The notes beneath the pieces were generated by a model. That model was given only the letters and a program-made list of their open reading frames with translations, did not search any database and had not been told where the DNA came from. Below are positions 33,099 through 40,761 of a DNA stretch of 64,000 bases, in pieces. The stretch comes from an uncultured Burkholderiales bacterium (GTDB lineage Bacteria; Pseudomonadota; Gammaproteobacteria; Burkholderiales; Burkholderiaceae_C): positions 18,645 to 82,644 of the forward strand of contig CAIZHQ010000005.1 of NCBI GenBank assembly GCA_903932865.1. Direction: 5' to 3'. The position numbers and the translations under genes were made by a program. The stretch's first letter is position 1; every line of letters starts with the position of its first letter.

Positions 33099-35309
33099 TC
33101 AGAAGCTGGCCTTGACCGCCACACGCAGCGTGCGCGGTGCACCGGGGTACAGGTAGTAATGGCCGTATTGCTTGGGCGATTCCCGCCAGTAATGCCGGTC
33201 GGCCAGGTTGTCAATGGCCAGTGTCCATTGCGTGCGCGTGCCTTGTATTCGGGTGTCGTAATGCGTGGCCAGATCGAGCGTGGTCCAAGCGGGCAGTTGG
33301 AGGGCGCCATCCTCGGTCACGCGGCGTGTGCCTTCGTGGTTCAAGCGCAAGCTGCTGCGCAGACCGGGGGTGCCAGCGAAGCGGTATTGCGCCACAGCAC
33401 GCAAGCTCAGGCGCGGCACGTTCAGGGCACGTTGGCCGTTCACGCTGGGGTCAATCTCAGCCGCTTGGCGTTTGGCGTCTGTCCAGGTGGTGGCGAGGTC
33501 CCATTGCCATTGCCCTTGGGTCCGGCCTGCCGACAACTCCAGTCCTCGGTGACGGGCTTGCCCGTCAATTTTCCGGGTGCAGGTGTTGGTCTCGTCGCAG
33601 GCACCTTCGTCGCCGGCCACGGGGCGGGTGATGTCAAACCAGCTCGCTTGCCAGCGCGTGCGGGCCCATTGGCCTTTGACGCCGAGCTCAAACTGCTCGC
33701 TGCGCAGCGCTGGCAGAGCTTGTCCGGCGTTGGTGTAGCGGCTGCGGTTGGGTGCGACATCGGTTTCAATGCCTTCGCCGTAGCTGCCGTAGACCAGGTA
33801 GGCTGGCGTGATCTGGTGTGTCAGGGCCAGCCACGGTGTGTTGAAGCTGCGCTCGTCTTGCACCGCTCGACTGCCGTCGGTGCGCTCACTGGAGCGGTTC
33901 AGACGCGTGTGGCGCCAACCCAGCCAAAGGGCGGTTTGCGTGCTCAACTCGATGCGGTCGCGCAGGGCGATTTCGGTGGTGTATTCGCTGCGTTGGGTGT
34001 TCAGTTCGCCCGGTGTGGGCTGGGCCTCGGGGCTGTCGGATGTGCCGTTGATGTTGCCCGTGCCCGCCCAGTTGTAGGCTTGCATGGCGGAGGGGCGGTC
34101 CAGCAAGCGGCTGCGCATCAGGCTCAGACCCAGGTGGTGGCGCAGTCCGGCCAGTTGCACCGATCCACTCAGATCGGTTTGCAGCGCATCGCTGCTGCGG
34201 TGTTCTTGGTCGCTGCGGTAGTCGTACAGGTCAAAGCCGCCGTTGCTGCAGTACTTGTCACCAACCCACTCGCCGCTGGGGGTGGTGCAGCCAAAGGCAT
34301 AGCTCAATCGGTCGTCGGTGCTCAAGCGCTGAGCGCCGTATTGCGTGGTCCAAAGCCAACCGCCGTCGAGGTTTTGCTTGAAGCGCAAGCTGCCCGTGGT
34401 GCCCGCAAAAACGCCGGGCACCGACCAAGCCTGGCGCGTGATGTTGCGCTTGCCATCGACTGTGGCTGGCAGGGAGGGCACGCCATTCAGGGGGTCGGTG
34501 GCGTTGGCCAGCAGACCGTAGGCATTCACGCCCATTTGCTGGCGTTCGCTGCGCTCGATCTCCCACTCCAGGCGGCTGTCGGGGGTGAGGCGCCAGTCCA
34601 TGGCCAAGGCCAGCAGGTGGCGGTGGCCTTCGGTGTGTCGGATGTAGGGGTCCAGGTTTTCGTAGGCCGCATTGAAGCGGTAGCCCAGCGCCTGGTCTTG
34701 GCCAAAACGGCCGCCCAAGTCCAGCGCGATGCTGCTGCCGTGGCCCGGGCCGAAACTGGCGCTGACGTCGCGCACGGTGGTGTTTTGGGCCGAGGGCGGC
34801 CGTTTGACCACGTAGTTGACCAGACCGCCCGGGGCGCTGGTGCCGGCCTGGATGCCGCTGGTGCCTTTGAACAACTCGATGCGTTCCTTGTTGTCCATGC
34901 CGATCATGGTTTCGGCTGAAATCGGCAAGCCTTCGCGGCGGTAGTTGTAGCGGTTGTCCAGCGTGTAGCCGCGCACGCTCAGGCTGTCCCAATAGGCAGG
35001 AGAGTTGTAGCTGTCGGACACGCTCGCGTCCAGGCGCAAGGCGTCGGATACGCGTTGCGCACCAATGTCTTGCAGGGTTTGCCGGTCGATCGTGACGGCG
35101 CTGAAGGGCGCTTGGCGCAGCGGCACATCGCCAAAGCCGCTGACCTGTGAGGGCGCGGTGTCGGTGATGGTGATGTCGGTCAGGCTTTGCGCTCCCAGCC
35201 CGTTGGCCGTCAACAAGGCGATGGCGCTGGCGACGTGGGTGACGCGAAAAGCAAAGAGGCCGGTAGACCGGCGCGAACGAGACGAAAAGATGGGCGAAAA
35301 AAATGCCAT
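33099..35309 (-). CDS. TonB-dependent outer-membrane receptor under TPP riboswitch control
   Basis: 736 residues. A signal peptide ends near LGAQS (about residue 41). A plug domain follows, with DALRLDASVSDSYNSPAYWDSLSVRGYTLDNRYNYRREGL and FKGTSGIQAGTSAPGGLVNYVVKRP, and then a long beta-barrel ending in a C-terminal Phe (VAVKASF), as barrel assembly needs. By sequence it is like siderophore receptors. The TPP riboswitch in its leader instead argues for uptake of thiamine or a thiamine precursor. No thiamine synthesis gene is next to it. Confidence 0.9.
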   Translation of the reverse strand: MAFFSPIFSSRSRRSTGLFAFRVTHVASAIALLTANGLGAQSLTDITITDTAPSQVSGFGDVPLRQAPFSAVTIDRQTLQDIGAQRVSDALRLDASVSDSYNSPAYWDSLSVRGYTLDNRYNYRREGLPISAETMIGMDNKERIELFKGTSGIQAGTSAPGGLVNYVVKRPPSAQNTTVRDVSASFGPGHGSSIALDLGGRFGQDQALGYRFNAAYENLDPYIRHTEGHRHLLALAMDWRLTPDSRLEWEIERSERQQMGVNAYGLLANATDPLNGVPSLPATVDGKRNITRQAWSVPGVFAGTTGSLRFKQNLDGGWLWTTQYGAQRLSTDDRLSYAFGCTTPSGEWVGDKYCSNGGFDLYDYRSDQEHRSSDALQTDLSGSVQLAGLRHHLGLSLMRSRLLDRPSAMQAYNWAGTGNINGTSDSPEAQPTPGELNTQRSEYTTEIALRDRIELSTQTALWLGWRHTRLNRSSERTDGSRAVQDERSFNTPWLALTHQITPAYLVYGSYGEGIETDVAPNRSRYTNAGQALPALRSEQFELGVKGQWARTRWQASWFDITRPVAGDEGACDETNTCTRKIDGQARHRGLELSAGRTQGQWQWDLATTWTDAKRQAAEIDPSVNGQRALNVPRLSLRAVAQYRFAGTPGLRSSLRLNHEGTRRVTEDGALQLPAWTTLDLATHYDTRIQGTRTQWTLAIDNLADRHYWRESPKQYGHYYLYPGAPRTLRVAVKASF

Positions 35310-35390
35310 GACGTTTGTCCTTCAACGTTATGGCAGGTCGGCTGGCTGGGAACGTCATTCGGCCGAAACCGGACGCCGTTCTTTTGACAA

Positions 35391-35471
35391 GCTTCCCTGC
35401 GCGAGGATTACCTCAATCAGGTTCAAAGGGACTTTCTCAGTCGATGGCTTTGCAGCCACCAACACCCCTAG
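35391..35471 (-). promoter_or_regulatory. TPP (thiamine pyrophosphate) riboswitch
   Basis: On the minus strand the core reads CTAGGGGTG..., CTGAGA (35435-35440), then CCTTTGAACCTGATTGAGGT and a closing GCGCAGGGA. These are the conserved THI-box elements in the right order and spacing. It ends about 80 nt before the TonB receptor ATG. High TPP should turn the receptor off, by translation block or termination. Confidence 0.93.
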
Positions 35472-35476
35472 CGAAT

Positions 35477-35496
35477 GCGCCGCAGGATTGCGGCGC
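35477..35496 (-). terminator. GC hairpin after the ferredoxin-NADP reductase gene
   Basis: A perfect 8-bp stem GCGCCGCA/TGCGGCGC with a GGAT-type 4-nt loop sits 10 nt past the stop of the minus-strand reductase gene and just before the riboswitch. There is no clear U-tract, so it may be a weak or Rho-assisted terminator or an mRNA 3' stabiliser. Confidence 0.4.
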
Positions 35497-35506
35497 GGTT
35501 TGGATT

Positions 35507-36544
35507 TTAGGCGATGCCCAGACGCTGGTGCAGCAGCGTGGAGGTTGTCGTGTACTGCAGCAGGGTCTTTTCTTCGGGGCGCAGCAGGGCGACGGCACCG
35601 AAAGCGGCCAGCGTGGCTTCGTGGAAGCCGCACAGGATCAGCTTCTTTTTGCCGGGGTAAGTGTTGATGTCACCCACCGCAAAAATGCCGGGCTCGGAGG
35701 TGCCGAAGTTTTCGGTGTTGACCACCAGCTGTTTGCGTTCCATGGCCAAGCCCCATTGCGCCACGGGACCTAATTTGGGCGACAGGCCCAGACAGGTTTG
35801 CAGCACGTCCAGGTTCAGCCATTCGGTGTCGCCTTGCGGGTTGAGCAGTTCCAGCCCTTGCAAGCGGCCAGCTTCGGTACGCAAGCCTGTGGGTTGACCG
35901 GCCACAAAGCGCATGCGGCCTTCGGCGCAGGCTTGGCGCATCTGGTCGATCAGCTCGGGTGCGCCGCTGAATTGGTCGCGGCGGTGCAGCAGCGTCACGC
36001 TGGCAGCGGCTTGCGGGCCTTGACATGCATCTAGGCAGGTTTGCAAGGCCGTGTCGGCGTCTCCCGCCACCACAAGGTGTTGGCCTGCCCAGCGTTCGGG
36101 CGCGGGGTGCTCGGCAAAGACTTGCGTGCCTTCAAAATCCGCCAGGCCGCCCAACACGATGCGGCGTGGCACAAAAGCGCCGACGCCAGCGGCAATGAAC
36201 AGGGTTGGGGTGCGAAAGGTCCGGCCTGTGCTGGTGATCACCTGCAGGCGCTGATCGGACAGGCGCTCCACGCTGTCTACCAATTGACTCAGGTGCAGGA
36301 TGGGTTTGAAGGGGGCGATTTGTTGCTGCAAGCGCTCGATCAATTCGAGGCCGGTGCAACAGAGGATGCCCGGGATATCGTAGATGGGCTTGCTGCCATA
36401 GAGCTCGGCGCATTGACCCCCCACATGGGGCAGGGCGTCAATCACATGGCAGTGCACGCCTTGCAGACCCAGTTGGAAGACCTGAAACAGACCTACGGGA
36501 CCTGTACCAATGACCAGCGCTTGTGTGTCGATGGGGGTGGTCAT
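35507..36544 (-). CDS. Ferredoxin-NADP+ reductase, thioredoxin-reductase-like type
   Basis: 345 residues. The FAD-binding start is VIGTGPVGLFQVFQLGLQG with HVGGQCAELYGSKPIYDIPG, typical of TrxR-like FNRs. The NADP-binding region holds VAGDADTALQTCL. The redox CxxC of true thioredoxin reductase is absent. A C-terminal IFAVGDINTYPGKKKLI segment closes the FAD site. It moves electrons between NADPH and ferredoxin; the 7Fe ferredoxin gene directly upstream is a likely partner, although a terminator lies between. Confidence 0.9.
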   Translation of the reverse strand: MTTPIDTQALVIGTGPVGLFQVFQLGLQGVHCHVIDALPHVGGQCAELYGSKPIYDIPGILCCTGLELIERLQQQIAPFKPILHLSQLVDSVERLSDQRLQVITSTGRTFRTPTLFIAAGVGAFVPRRIVLGGLADFEGTQVFAEHPAPERWAGQHLVVAGDADTALQTCLDACQGPQAAASVTLLHRRDQFSGAPELIDQMRQACAEGRMRFVAGQPTGLRTEAGRLQGLELLNPQGDTEWLNLDVLQTCLGLSPKLGPVAQWGLAMERKQLVVNTENFGTSEPGIFAVGDINTYPGKKKLILCGFHEATLAAFGAVALLRPEEKTLLQYTTTSTLLHQRLGIA

Positions 36545-36560
36545 GAGGGGTGGCTAGCCA

Positions 36561-36587
36561 GAAAAAGGCCGAAACATTCGGCCTTTC
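36561..36587 (-). terminator. Intrinsic terminator of fdxA
   Basis: A perfect 10-bp stem AAAGGCCGAA/TTCGGCCTTT with a 3-nt loop is followed by T residues on the minus strand. It starts 8 nt past the fdxA stop and ends 17 nt before the reductase start. It is nearly symmetrical and could work in both directions. Confidence 0.9.
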
Positions 36588-36594
36588 AAAAATT

Positions 36595-36924
36595 TCAGCG
36601 GATCAGCTCAGCCAGCTTGCCGGTCTTGTCTTTCCATTCGTCAGCGCTGGCCAACGGGGTTTTGCGCTTGGTGATGCTTTTCCAGCCGGGCAATGAGGCC
36701 AATTCGGCGTTCAACTTTGTCATGTGCTGCTGATCGGCGGGCAAGTCTTCTTCGGCAAAGATGGCATTGACCGGGCACTCTGGGATGCACACGGCGCAGT
36801 CGATGCACTCATCGGGGTCGATGGTCAGGAAGTTGGGGCCTTCGCGAAAGCAATCCACGGGGCAAACGTCCACACAGTCGGTGTATTTGCACTGGATACA
36901 GGATTCGGAAACAACGTGGGTCAT
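36595..36924 (-). CDS. fdxA: Ferredoxin FdxA (7Fe-8S type)
   Basis: 109 residues. Two iron-sulfur motifs: [18 protein letters not shown] near the N-terminus (the [3Fe-4S] type pattern with Asp/Val spacing) and [16 protein letters not shown] for the [4Fe-4S] cluster. The C-terminal extension of about 45 residues is usual for proteobacterial FdxA. It is a small cytoplasmic electron carrier. Confidence 0.95.
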   Translation of the reverse strand: MTHVVSESCIQCKYTDCVDVCPVDCFREGPNFLTIDPDECIDCAVCIPECPVNAIFAEEDLPADQQHMTKLNAELASLPGWKSITKRKTPLASADEWKDKTGKLAELIR

Positions 36925-37064
36925 GATGGACTCGGAGTGAAGGAGTTTTGCGCAGCCAAACCACGCAGAGCACGCATTTTAAGGGGGATTCAGGGGCACC
37001 CAAAGCCCGGCTGGCGGTGTCTATGAGGCGAGCAGGGCTTTGTGCGGCAGAGCAGGGTGGCGTT

Positions 37065-38414
37065 TCAGTTCACCAGCACGGCTCCCGAGGTCTTGTGGTT
37101 GGCCGTGTCCACCAGCACCAGCGCGCCCAAAATGCGCGACTGGACAAAGGGCAAGGTGGCCAAGGGCTCTTGCAGGGCCAAGGTCACATGGCCGATGGCG
37201 TTGGGGGGCAGCTCGGTGGCTTCTTCTTCGGCCAGGGTGTTCACGTTCAGGCGGTCTACCACACGCTGCACTTTGACTTTGACCCAGCGGTGGCCGTGTA
37301 GCGCCCAGTACAGGCGGCCTGCCACCAGGGGCTCGTCGTCCATCCAGGCCACAGTGGTATTCAACTGGCGCTGACCCTCGGGGGAGCCTTCGGCTGCCAA
37401 AATCCAGTCGCCCCGCGACACATCCACCTCGCGGTCCAGCACAATGCCCGCGCTTTGGCCTGCGGCCTTTTTTTGGGGCTGACGGGTGGCCGACAGCACT
37501 TGCGATACCACCGCGGTCTGGCCGCTGGGGAAGACCTTGATCGTTTGGCCCGGCCCGATGCTGCCTGTGGCCACACGGCCCCAGAGCACGCGGCGGCCCT
37601 GGGTGGTGACGCCCGAATCGTGGTGCTGCGCCGCCGGGCCGCCCCACGGCGCAGCAGCGGCCCCCTCGGGGGGCAGCGCAGTACGCGAAGCGACAAGCGT
37701 GGGGGCACCAGGTTTCTCCACCCACTGCACCGGAAAGCTGAAGGCCACATCGCTTTCGGCAGGCGTCACTGGCAGCTCTTCGAGGATGCTGAGCAGGCTG
37801 GGACCGGTGTAGCCGCACCAGTCGGTTTGGTCGTTGTTCTCGGTGGTGACCACGTTCCAACCCTTGAGCGCCGACACGGGGATCATGGCCGCGATGGTGA
37901 TGCCCGCGTCTTGGGCGAATTGGTTCAGAGCACCTGCGATGTTTTTGTAAGCGACTGTCGGATCAGCCACGGCGTCGAGCTTGTTGATGGCGAAGACGAT
38001 GGACGGCACGCGCAGCATGTTCACCAGCAGCGAGTGGCGGCGGGTTTGCGGCAGCAGTTGCAGCCCGGGGTTGACCCAGTCGAGCTTGAAGGCGTCCACC
38101 AGCACCACAGCAGCATCGGCGCTCGATGCGGCGGTGACCATGTTGCGGGTGTACTGCTCGTGGCCGGGCGCGTCGCCGATGATGAACTTGCGCGATTCGG
38201 TGTTGAAGTAACGGTAAGCCACGTCGATGGTGATCCCTTGCTCACGCTCGGCGCTCAAGCCGTCGGTCAGCAAAGCCAAGTCGGTCTCGCCTGAGCGCTG
38301 CACGCCCGCCAGATGGTCTTGCAGCACGGCCTTGGTATCCACCAGAAGGCGGCCAATCAGCGTGCTCTTGCCGTCGTCGACCGAGCCACAGGTGATGAAT
38401 TTCAGTGCGTTCAT
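37065..38414 (-). CDS. cysN: Sulfate adenylyltransferase large subunit (GTPase) CysN with in-frame repeat insertion
   Basis: 449 residues. GTPase motifs are GSVDDGKST (10-18), DAPGHEQYTRNM and AINKLD. CysN, with CysD, makes APS from sulfate and ATP, driven by GTP. Between FSFPVQWVEKPG and RRVLWGRVATGS is a low-complexity insert of about 35 residues (around 235-272, with LPPEGAAAA and PWGGPA). It is encoded by a palindromic repeat (37622-37696). The frame is kept and later domains are intact, so the enzyme is probably active. The start overlaps the cysD stop by 1 nt. There is no CysC domain, which fits an APS-using CysH. Confidence 0.94.
   Translation of the reverse strand: MNALKFITCGSVDDGKSTLIGRLLVDTKAVLQDHLAGVQRSGETDLALLTDGLSAEREQGITIDVAYRYFNTESRKFIIGDAPGHEQYTRNMVTAASSADAAVVLVDAFKLDWVNPGLQLLPQTRRHSLLVNMLRVPSIVFAINKLDAVADPTVAYKNIAGALNQFAQDAGITIAAMIPVSALKGWNVVTTENNDQTDWCGYTGPSLLSILEELPVTPAESDVAFSFPVQWVEKPGAPTLVASRTALPPEGAAAAPWGGPAAQHHDSGVTTQGRRVLWGRVATGSIGPGQTIKVFPSGQTAVVSQVLSATRQPQKKAAGQSAGIVLDREVDVSRGDWILAAEGSPEGQRQLNTTVAWMDDEPLVAGRLYWALHGHRWVKVKVQRVVDRLNVNTLAEEEATELPPNAIGHVTLALQEPLATLPFVQSRILGALVLVDTANHKTSGAVLVN
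37622..37696. repeat. Palindromic (REP-like) element inside cysN
   Basis: It has two hairpins in tandem: TGCTGCGCCG/CGGCGCAGCA (37624-37633 and 37647-37656, perfect) and GCCCCC/GGGGGC around 37660-37674. It is followed by a GCGCAGTACGCGAAGCG tail. I recall elements of this look between genes in Comamonadaceae, but I could not check. Here it is read through as part of CysN. Confidence 0.6.
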
Positions 38415-39343
38415 TAAAAGTACCCGTCTTTCTTGCGTTTTTCCATCGAAGCCTCGGACGTCTTGTCGTCCATGCGGGTCGCGCCGCGCTCGCTCACATC
38501 GGCCGCCAACGTCTCAATCACGATTTGCTCAGGTGTAGAAGCCGTGCTTTCCACCGGGCAGGTGCAGGTGATGTCGCCCACGGTGCGAAAACGCACGTCA
38601 CGCACCACCACTTTTTCGCCGTCTTTGGGCGGGGTCAGCTCGGTCACCGGCACCAAGAGGCCCCGGCGGTCCACCACCTCGCGTTTGTGCGTGTAATAGA
38701 TCGACGGCAGCGCAATGCGTTCGCGGGCGATGTATTGCCACACGTCCAACTCGGTCCAGTTGCTGATCGGGAACACGCGGAAGTGCTCGCCCGGTTGCAG
38801 CTTGTGGTTGAACAGGGTCCACAGCTCGGGGCGCTGGGCCTTGGGCTGCCACTGGCCAAAGCTGTCGCGGTGACTGAAGATGCGCTCTTTGGCGCGGGCT
38901 TTTTCTTCGTCGCGACGGGCACCGCCGATCAGCGCGTCAAAGCCGAACTCTTCGATGGCTTCGAGCAAGGTCACCGACTGGTGCACGTTGCGGCTCTCAC
39001 CGGGGTGGGCCAGACGCACGGTGCCGCGTTTCATGGAATCTTCCACGCTGCGCACGATCAGCTTGGCACCCAGCTCCTCGGCGCGCGCGTCGCGAAAGTC
39101 GGTCACTTCCTGGAAGTTGTGGCCGGTGTCGATCATCAGCAGGGGATACGGAATGCGCCCAGCGCCGAAGGCTTTTTCAGCGCACTTGAGCATGGCCAAA
39201 GAATCCTTGCCACCCGAAAACAAGAGGGTGGGGCGCTCGAAGGCGGCGGCGACTTCGCGCAAGATGAAGATGGTTTCTTCTTCCAGCGCGTCGAGGTGGG
39301 CGTTGCTCAAGGTGTGCAGTTCGGTTGGGGTGATGGCGGTCAT
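38414..39343 (-). CDS. cysD: Sulfate adenylyltransferase small subunit CysD
   Basis: 309 residues. The PP-loop SGGKDS is at residues 43-48. Other conserved stretches are LMIDTGHNFQEVTDFRD, GGARRDEEKARAKER and FPISNWTELDVWQYI. It carries out the ATP sulfurylase chemistry with CysN. It is coupled to cysN (TAATG overlap) and follows cysH by 63 nt, a gap that holds a palindromic repeat. Confidence 0.96.
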   Translation of the reverse strand: MTAITPTELHTLSNAHLDALEEETIFILREVAAAFERPTLLFSGGKDSLAMLKCAEKAFGAGRIPYPLLMIDTGHNFQEVTDFRDARAEELGAKLIVRSVEDSMKRGTVRLAHPGESRNVHQSVTLLEAIEEFGFDALIGGARRDEEKARAKERIFSHRDSFGQWQPKAQRPELWTLFNHKLQPGEHFRVFPISNWTELDVWQYIARERIALPSIYYTHKREVVDRRGLLVPVTELTPPKDGEKVVVRDVRFRTVGDITCTCPVESTASTPEQIVIETLAADVSERGATRMDDKTSEASMEKRKKDGYF

Positions 39344-39365
39344 ATTGGGTTCATATTCATTTTTT

Positions 39366-39391
39366 CGTCTTCCCCGCTTTCTCGGGGATGA
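39366..39391. repeat. Palindromic repeat between cysH and cysD
   Basis: TCCCCG/CGGGGA (6 bp, 6-nt loop), extended outward by GTC/GAC across a mismatch. On the minus strand it reads like the widespread GTCATCCCCG...CGGGGA type of repeat. Being inside the operon, it might tune mRNA stability or the cysH/cysD ratio. Confidence 0.55.
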
Positions 39392-39406
39392 CCTTCCAAA
39401 GGAGAG

Positions 39407-40162
39407 TCATTTCTTAACGTGCAGGCCACATTCCTTGGCCGTTTCGTCTTCCCACCACCATCGCCCCGCGCGGAACGCTTCGCCCAGGCTGATGGCACGG
39501 GTGCAAGGGGCGCAGCCGATGCTTGGAAAAAACTGGTCGTGCAACGGGTTGTAGTCCACCTGGTTCGTGGCGATGTAGTGCCACACGTCGCCCCAGGTCC
39601 ACCTGGCCAGGGGGTTGAACTTGGCCAGATTTTTGGTGTTTTCTTCGCTGGTGTCGAGCAGGGGCACCTCGGCGCGGGTGGAGGATTGCTCCTGACGCAG
39701 GCCCGTGATCCAGGCGCGCTGCCCCGTCAAGGCGCGGGCCAACGGCTCCAACTTGCGCACGCCGCAGCAGGCCTTTCGCAAATCCATGCTTTGGTACATC
39801 GCGTCTTGTCCTTTGTCGCGCACGAACTGGATCACCGATGCCTGCACAGGACGGAACACGTGGATGGGCGCAAGCGAATGGGCCTGGGTGCGTTCCAGCA
39901 GGGCCAGGGTTTCGGTGTGCAGTGCGCCGGTCTCCAGCACAAACACTGGGATATCCAGTGGCAGGCTGTTGATGAGGTGCGTGATCACCACGTCTTCGGC
40001 GCCCAGGCTGGAGGCTTGGACCACGGGTGCAAATTCGGCTGCAGCGCGTTGCAACAGGGCCTGCGTTTCGGCCAGCTTGGTGGCAAAGTCGGTGCTGGCC
40101 TTGGCGTGCAGCTCTGTGGCTTTGGCCAGGGCGTTGCGGGATGAAATCAGGGACGAACTCAT
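39407..40162 (-). CDS. cysH: APS-type assimilatory sulfonucleotide reductase CysH
   Basis: 251 residues from ATG 40162. It has Cys132-Cys133 (KACCGVRK) and Cys217/Cys220 (CAPC), the four ligands of a [4Fe-4S] cluster. This marks it as an APS reductase rather than the cluster-free PAPS enzyme. Cys245 in KECGLH is the catalytic residue. It reduces APS to sulfite with thioredoxin. The absence of cysC nearby agrees. It lies between DUF934 and cysD. Confidence 0.94.
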   Translation of the reverse strand: MSSSLISSRNALAKATELHAKASTDFATKLAETQALLQRAAAEFAPVVQASSLGAEDVVITHLINSLPLDIPVFVLETGALHTETLALLERTQAHSLAPIHVFRPVQASVIQFVRDKGQDAMYQSMDLRKACCGVRKLEPLARALTGQRAWITGLRQEQSSTRAEVPLLDTSEENTKNLAKFNPLARWTWGDVWHYIATNQVDYNPLHDQFFPSIGCAPCTRAISLGEAFRAGRWWWEDETAKECGLHVKK

Positions 40163-40177
40163 GGTGTGTTTTTTGTC

Positions 40178-40230
40178 GGAGCCCGCTCCGTGGGCGATGG
40201 TGGGGGTCCTTCGCAAGGGACATCGCCCAC
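40178..40230. repeat. REP-like doublet between DUF934 gene and cysH
   Basis: GGAGC/GCTCC (40178-40189) is followed by a perfect 10-bp inverted repeat GTGGGCGATG (40190-40199) and CATCGCCCAC (40221-40230). The GGAGCCC..CCGTGGGCGAT core is shared with the element at 40695-40750, so they belong to one repeat family. Confidence 0.65.
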
Positions 40231-40297
40231 CGGGTCGGCATTTACAGGGATGAGTGTTGGCGGGTTGGTTTTGTGGAGAGTCCTGTGGCCGTTGACT

Positions 40298-40675
40298 TCA
40301 GCCGGCTTTGGCAAATTGAGGGTTCGTCTCAACGGCAGAGCCTTGGTAGAACCCGGCAAACCTGTCGAATTGGCGTTGCGCCGCCGAAGCGTCCACGCCT
40401 TCGCGCAGCACGGCCACGTCAAAACCGGTGCGCTGCATCTGCACCAACTGGTCGATCAGCACGTCTCCGGTGGCGCGCAACTCGCCTGCAAAGCCCAAGC
40501 GGCGGCGCAGCAAGAAGGCCTGGCTGTAAGCGCGGCCATCGGTGAATTTGGGGAACTGCAGATCGATGCGGGTCACGCCGTTCAGGTCGAGTGTGCGCGG
40601 GTCGGCGTCGTTGGCCAGTGTGATGACCTCTGGCGATTTAAAAGCTTGGTGTTCTTGGACGGAAATGATGTTCAT
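40298..40675 (-). CDS. DUF934 protein of the sulfite reductase operon
   Basis: 125 residues. DUF934 is recognised by LDLNGVTRIDLQFPKFTDGRAYSQAFLLRRRLGF, followed by GDVLIDQLVQMQRTGFD. The family regularly sits next to cysI-type sulfite reductases and is thought to assist them, perhaps in electron supply, but its function is not established. It lies between cysI and cysH. Confidence 0.9.
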   Translation of the reverse strand: MNIISVQEHQAFKSPEVITLANDADPRTLDLNGVTRIDLQFPKFTDGRAYSQAFLLRRRLGFAGELRATGDVLIDQLVQMQRTGFDVAVLREGVDASAAQRQFDRFAGFYQGSAVETNPQFAKAG

Positions 40676-40694
40676 GGTCGGTCTTTTGTTCTAT

Positions 40695-40750
40695 AGGAGC
40701 ACACCGCTGTGAGCGGTGGTTTCGCAAAATCGCCCACGGGGTGGGCTCCT
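40695..40750. repeat. REP-like doublet between cysI and DUF934 gene
   Basis: Two hairpins, CACCGCT/AGCGGTG (40702-40718) and GCCCAC/GTGGGC (40732-40746), sit inside an outer inverted repeat AGGAGC (40695-40700) and GCTCCT (40745-40750). The layout is that of two facing REP units. It shares the GGAGCCC..CGTGGGCGAT core with 40178-40230. Confidence 0.7.
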
Positions 40751-40761
40751 GCAAGAGGGCT

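Noticed and set aside
33063..34919. Long plus-strand open frame (618 codons) opposite the TonB receptor
   Set aside because: It is a GC-driven shadow: no RBS, no family resemblance, composition rich in Ala/Gly/Val/Gln/His, and the minus-strand gene has a full signal peptide, plug and barrel.
37065..38414. CysN insert as evidence of a pseudogene
   Set aside because: The frame stays open, GTP-binding motifs and the C-terminal domains are intact, and the gene is coupled to an intact cysD.
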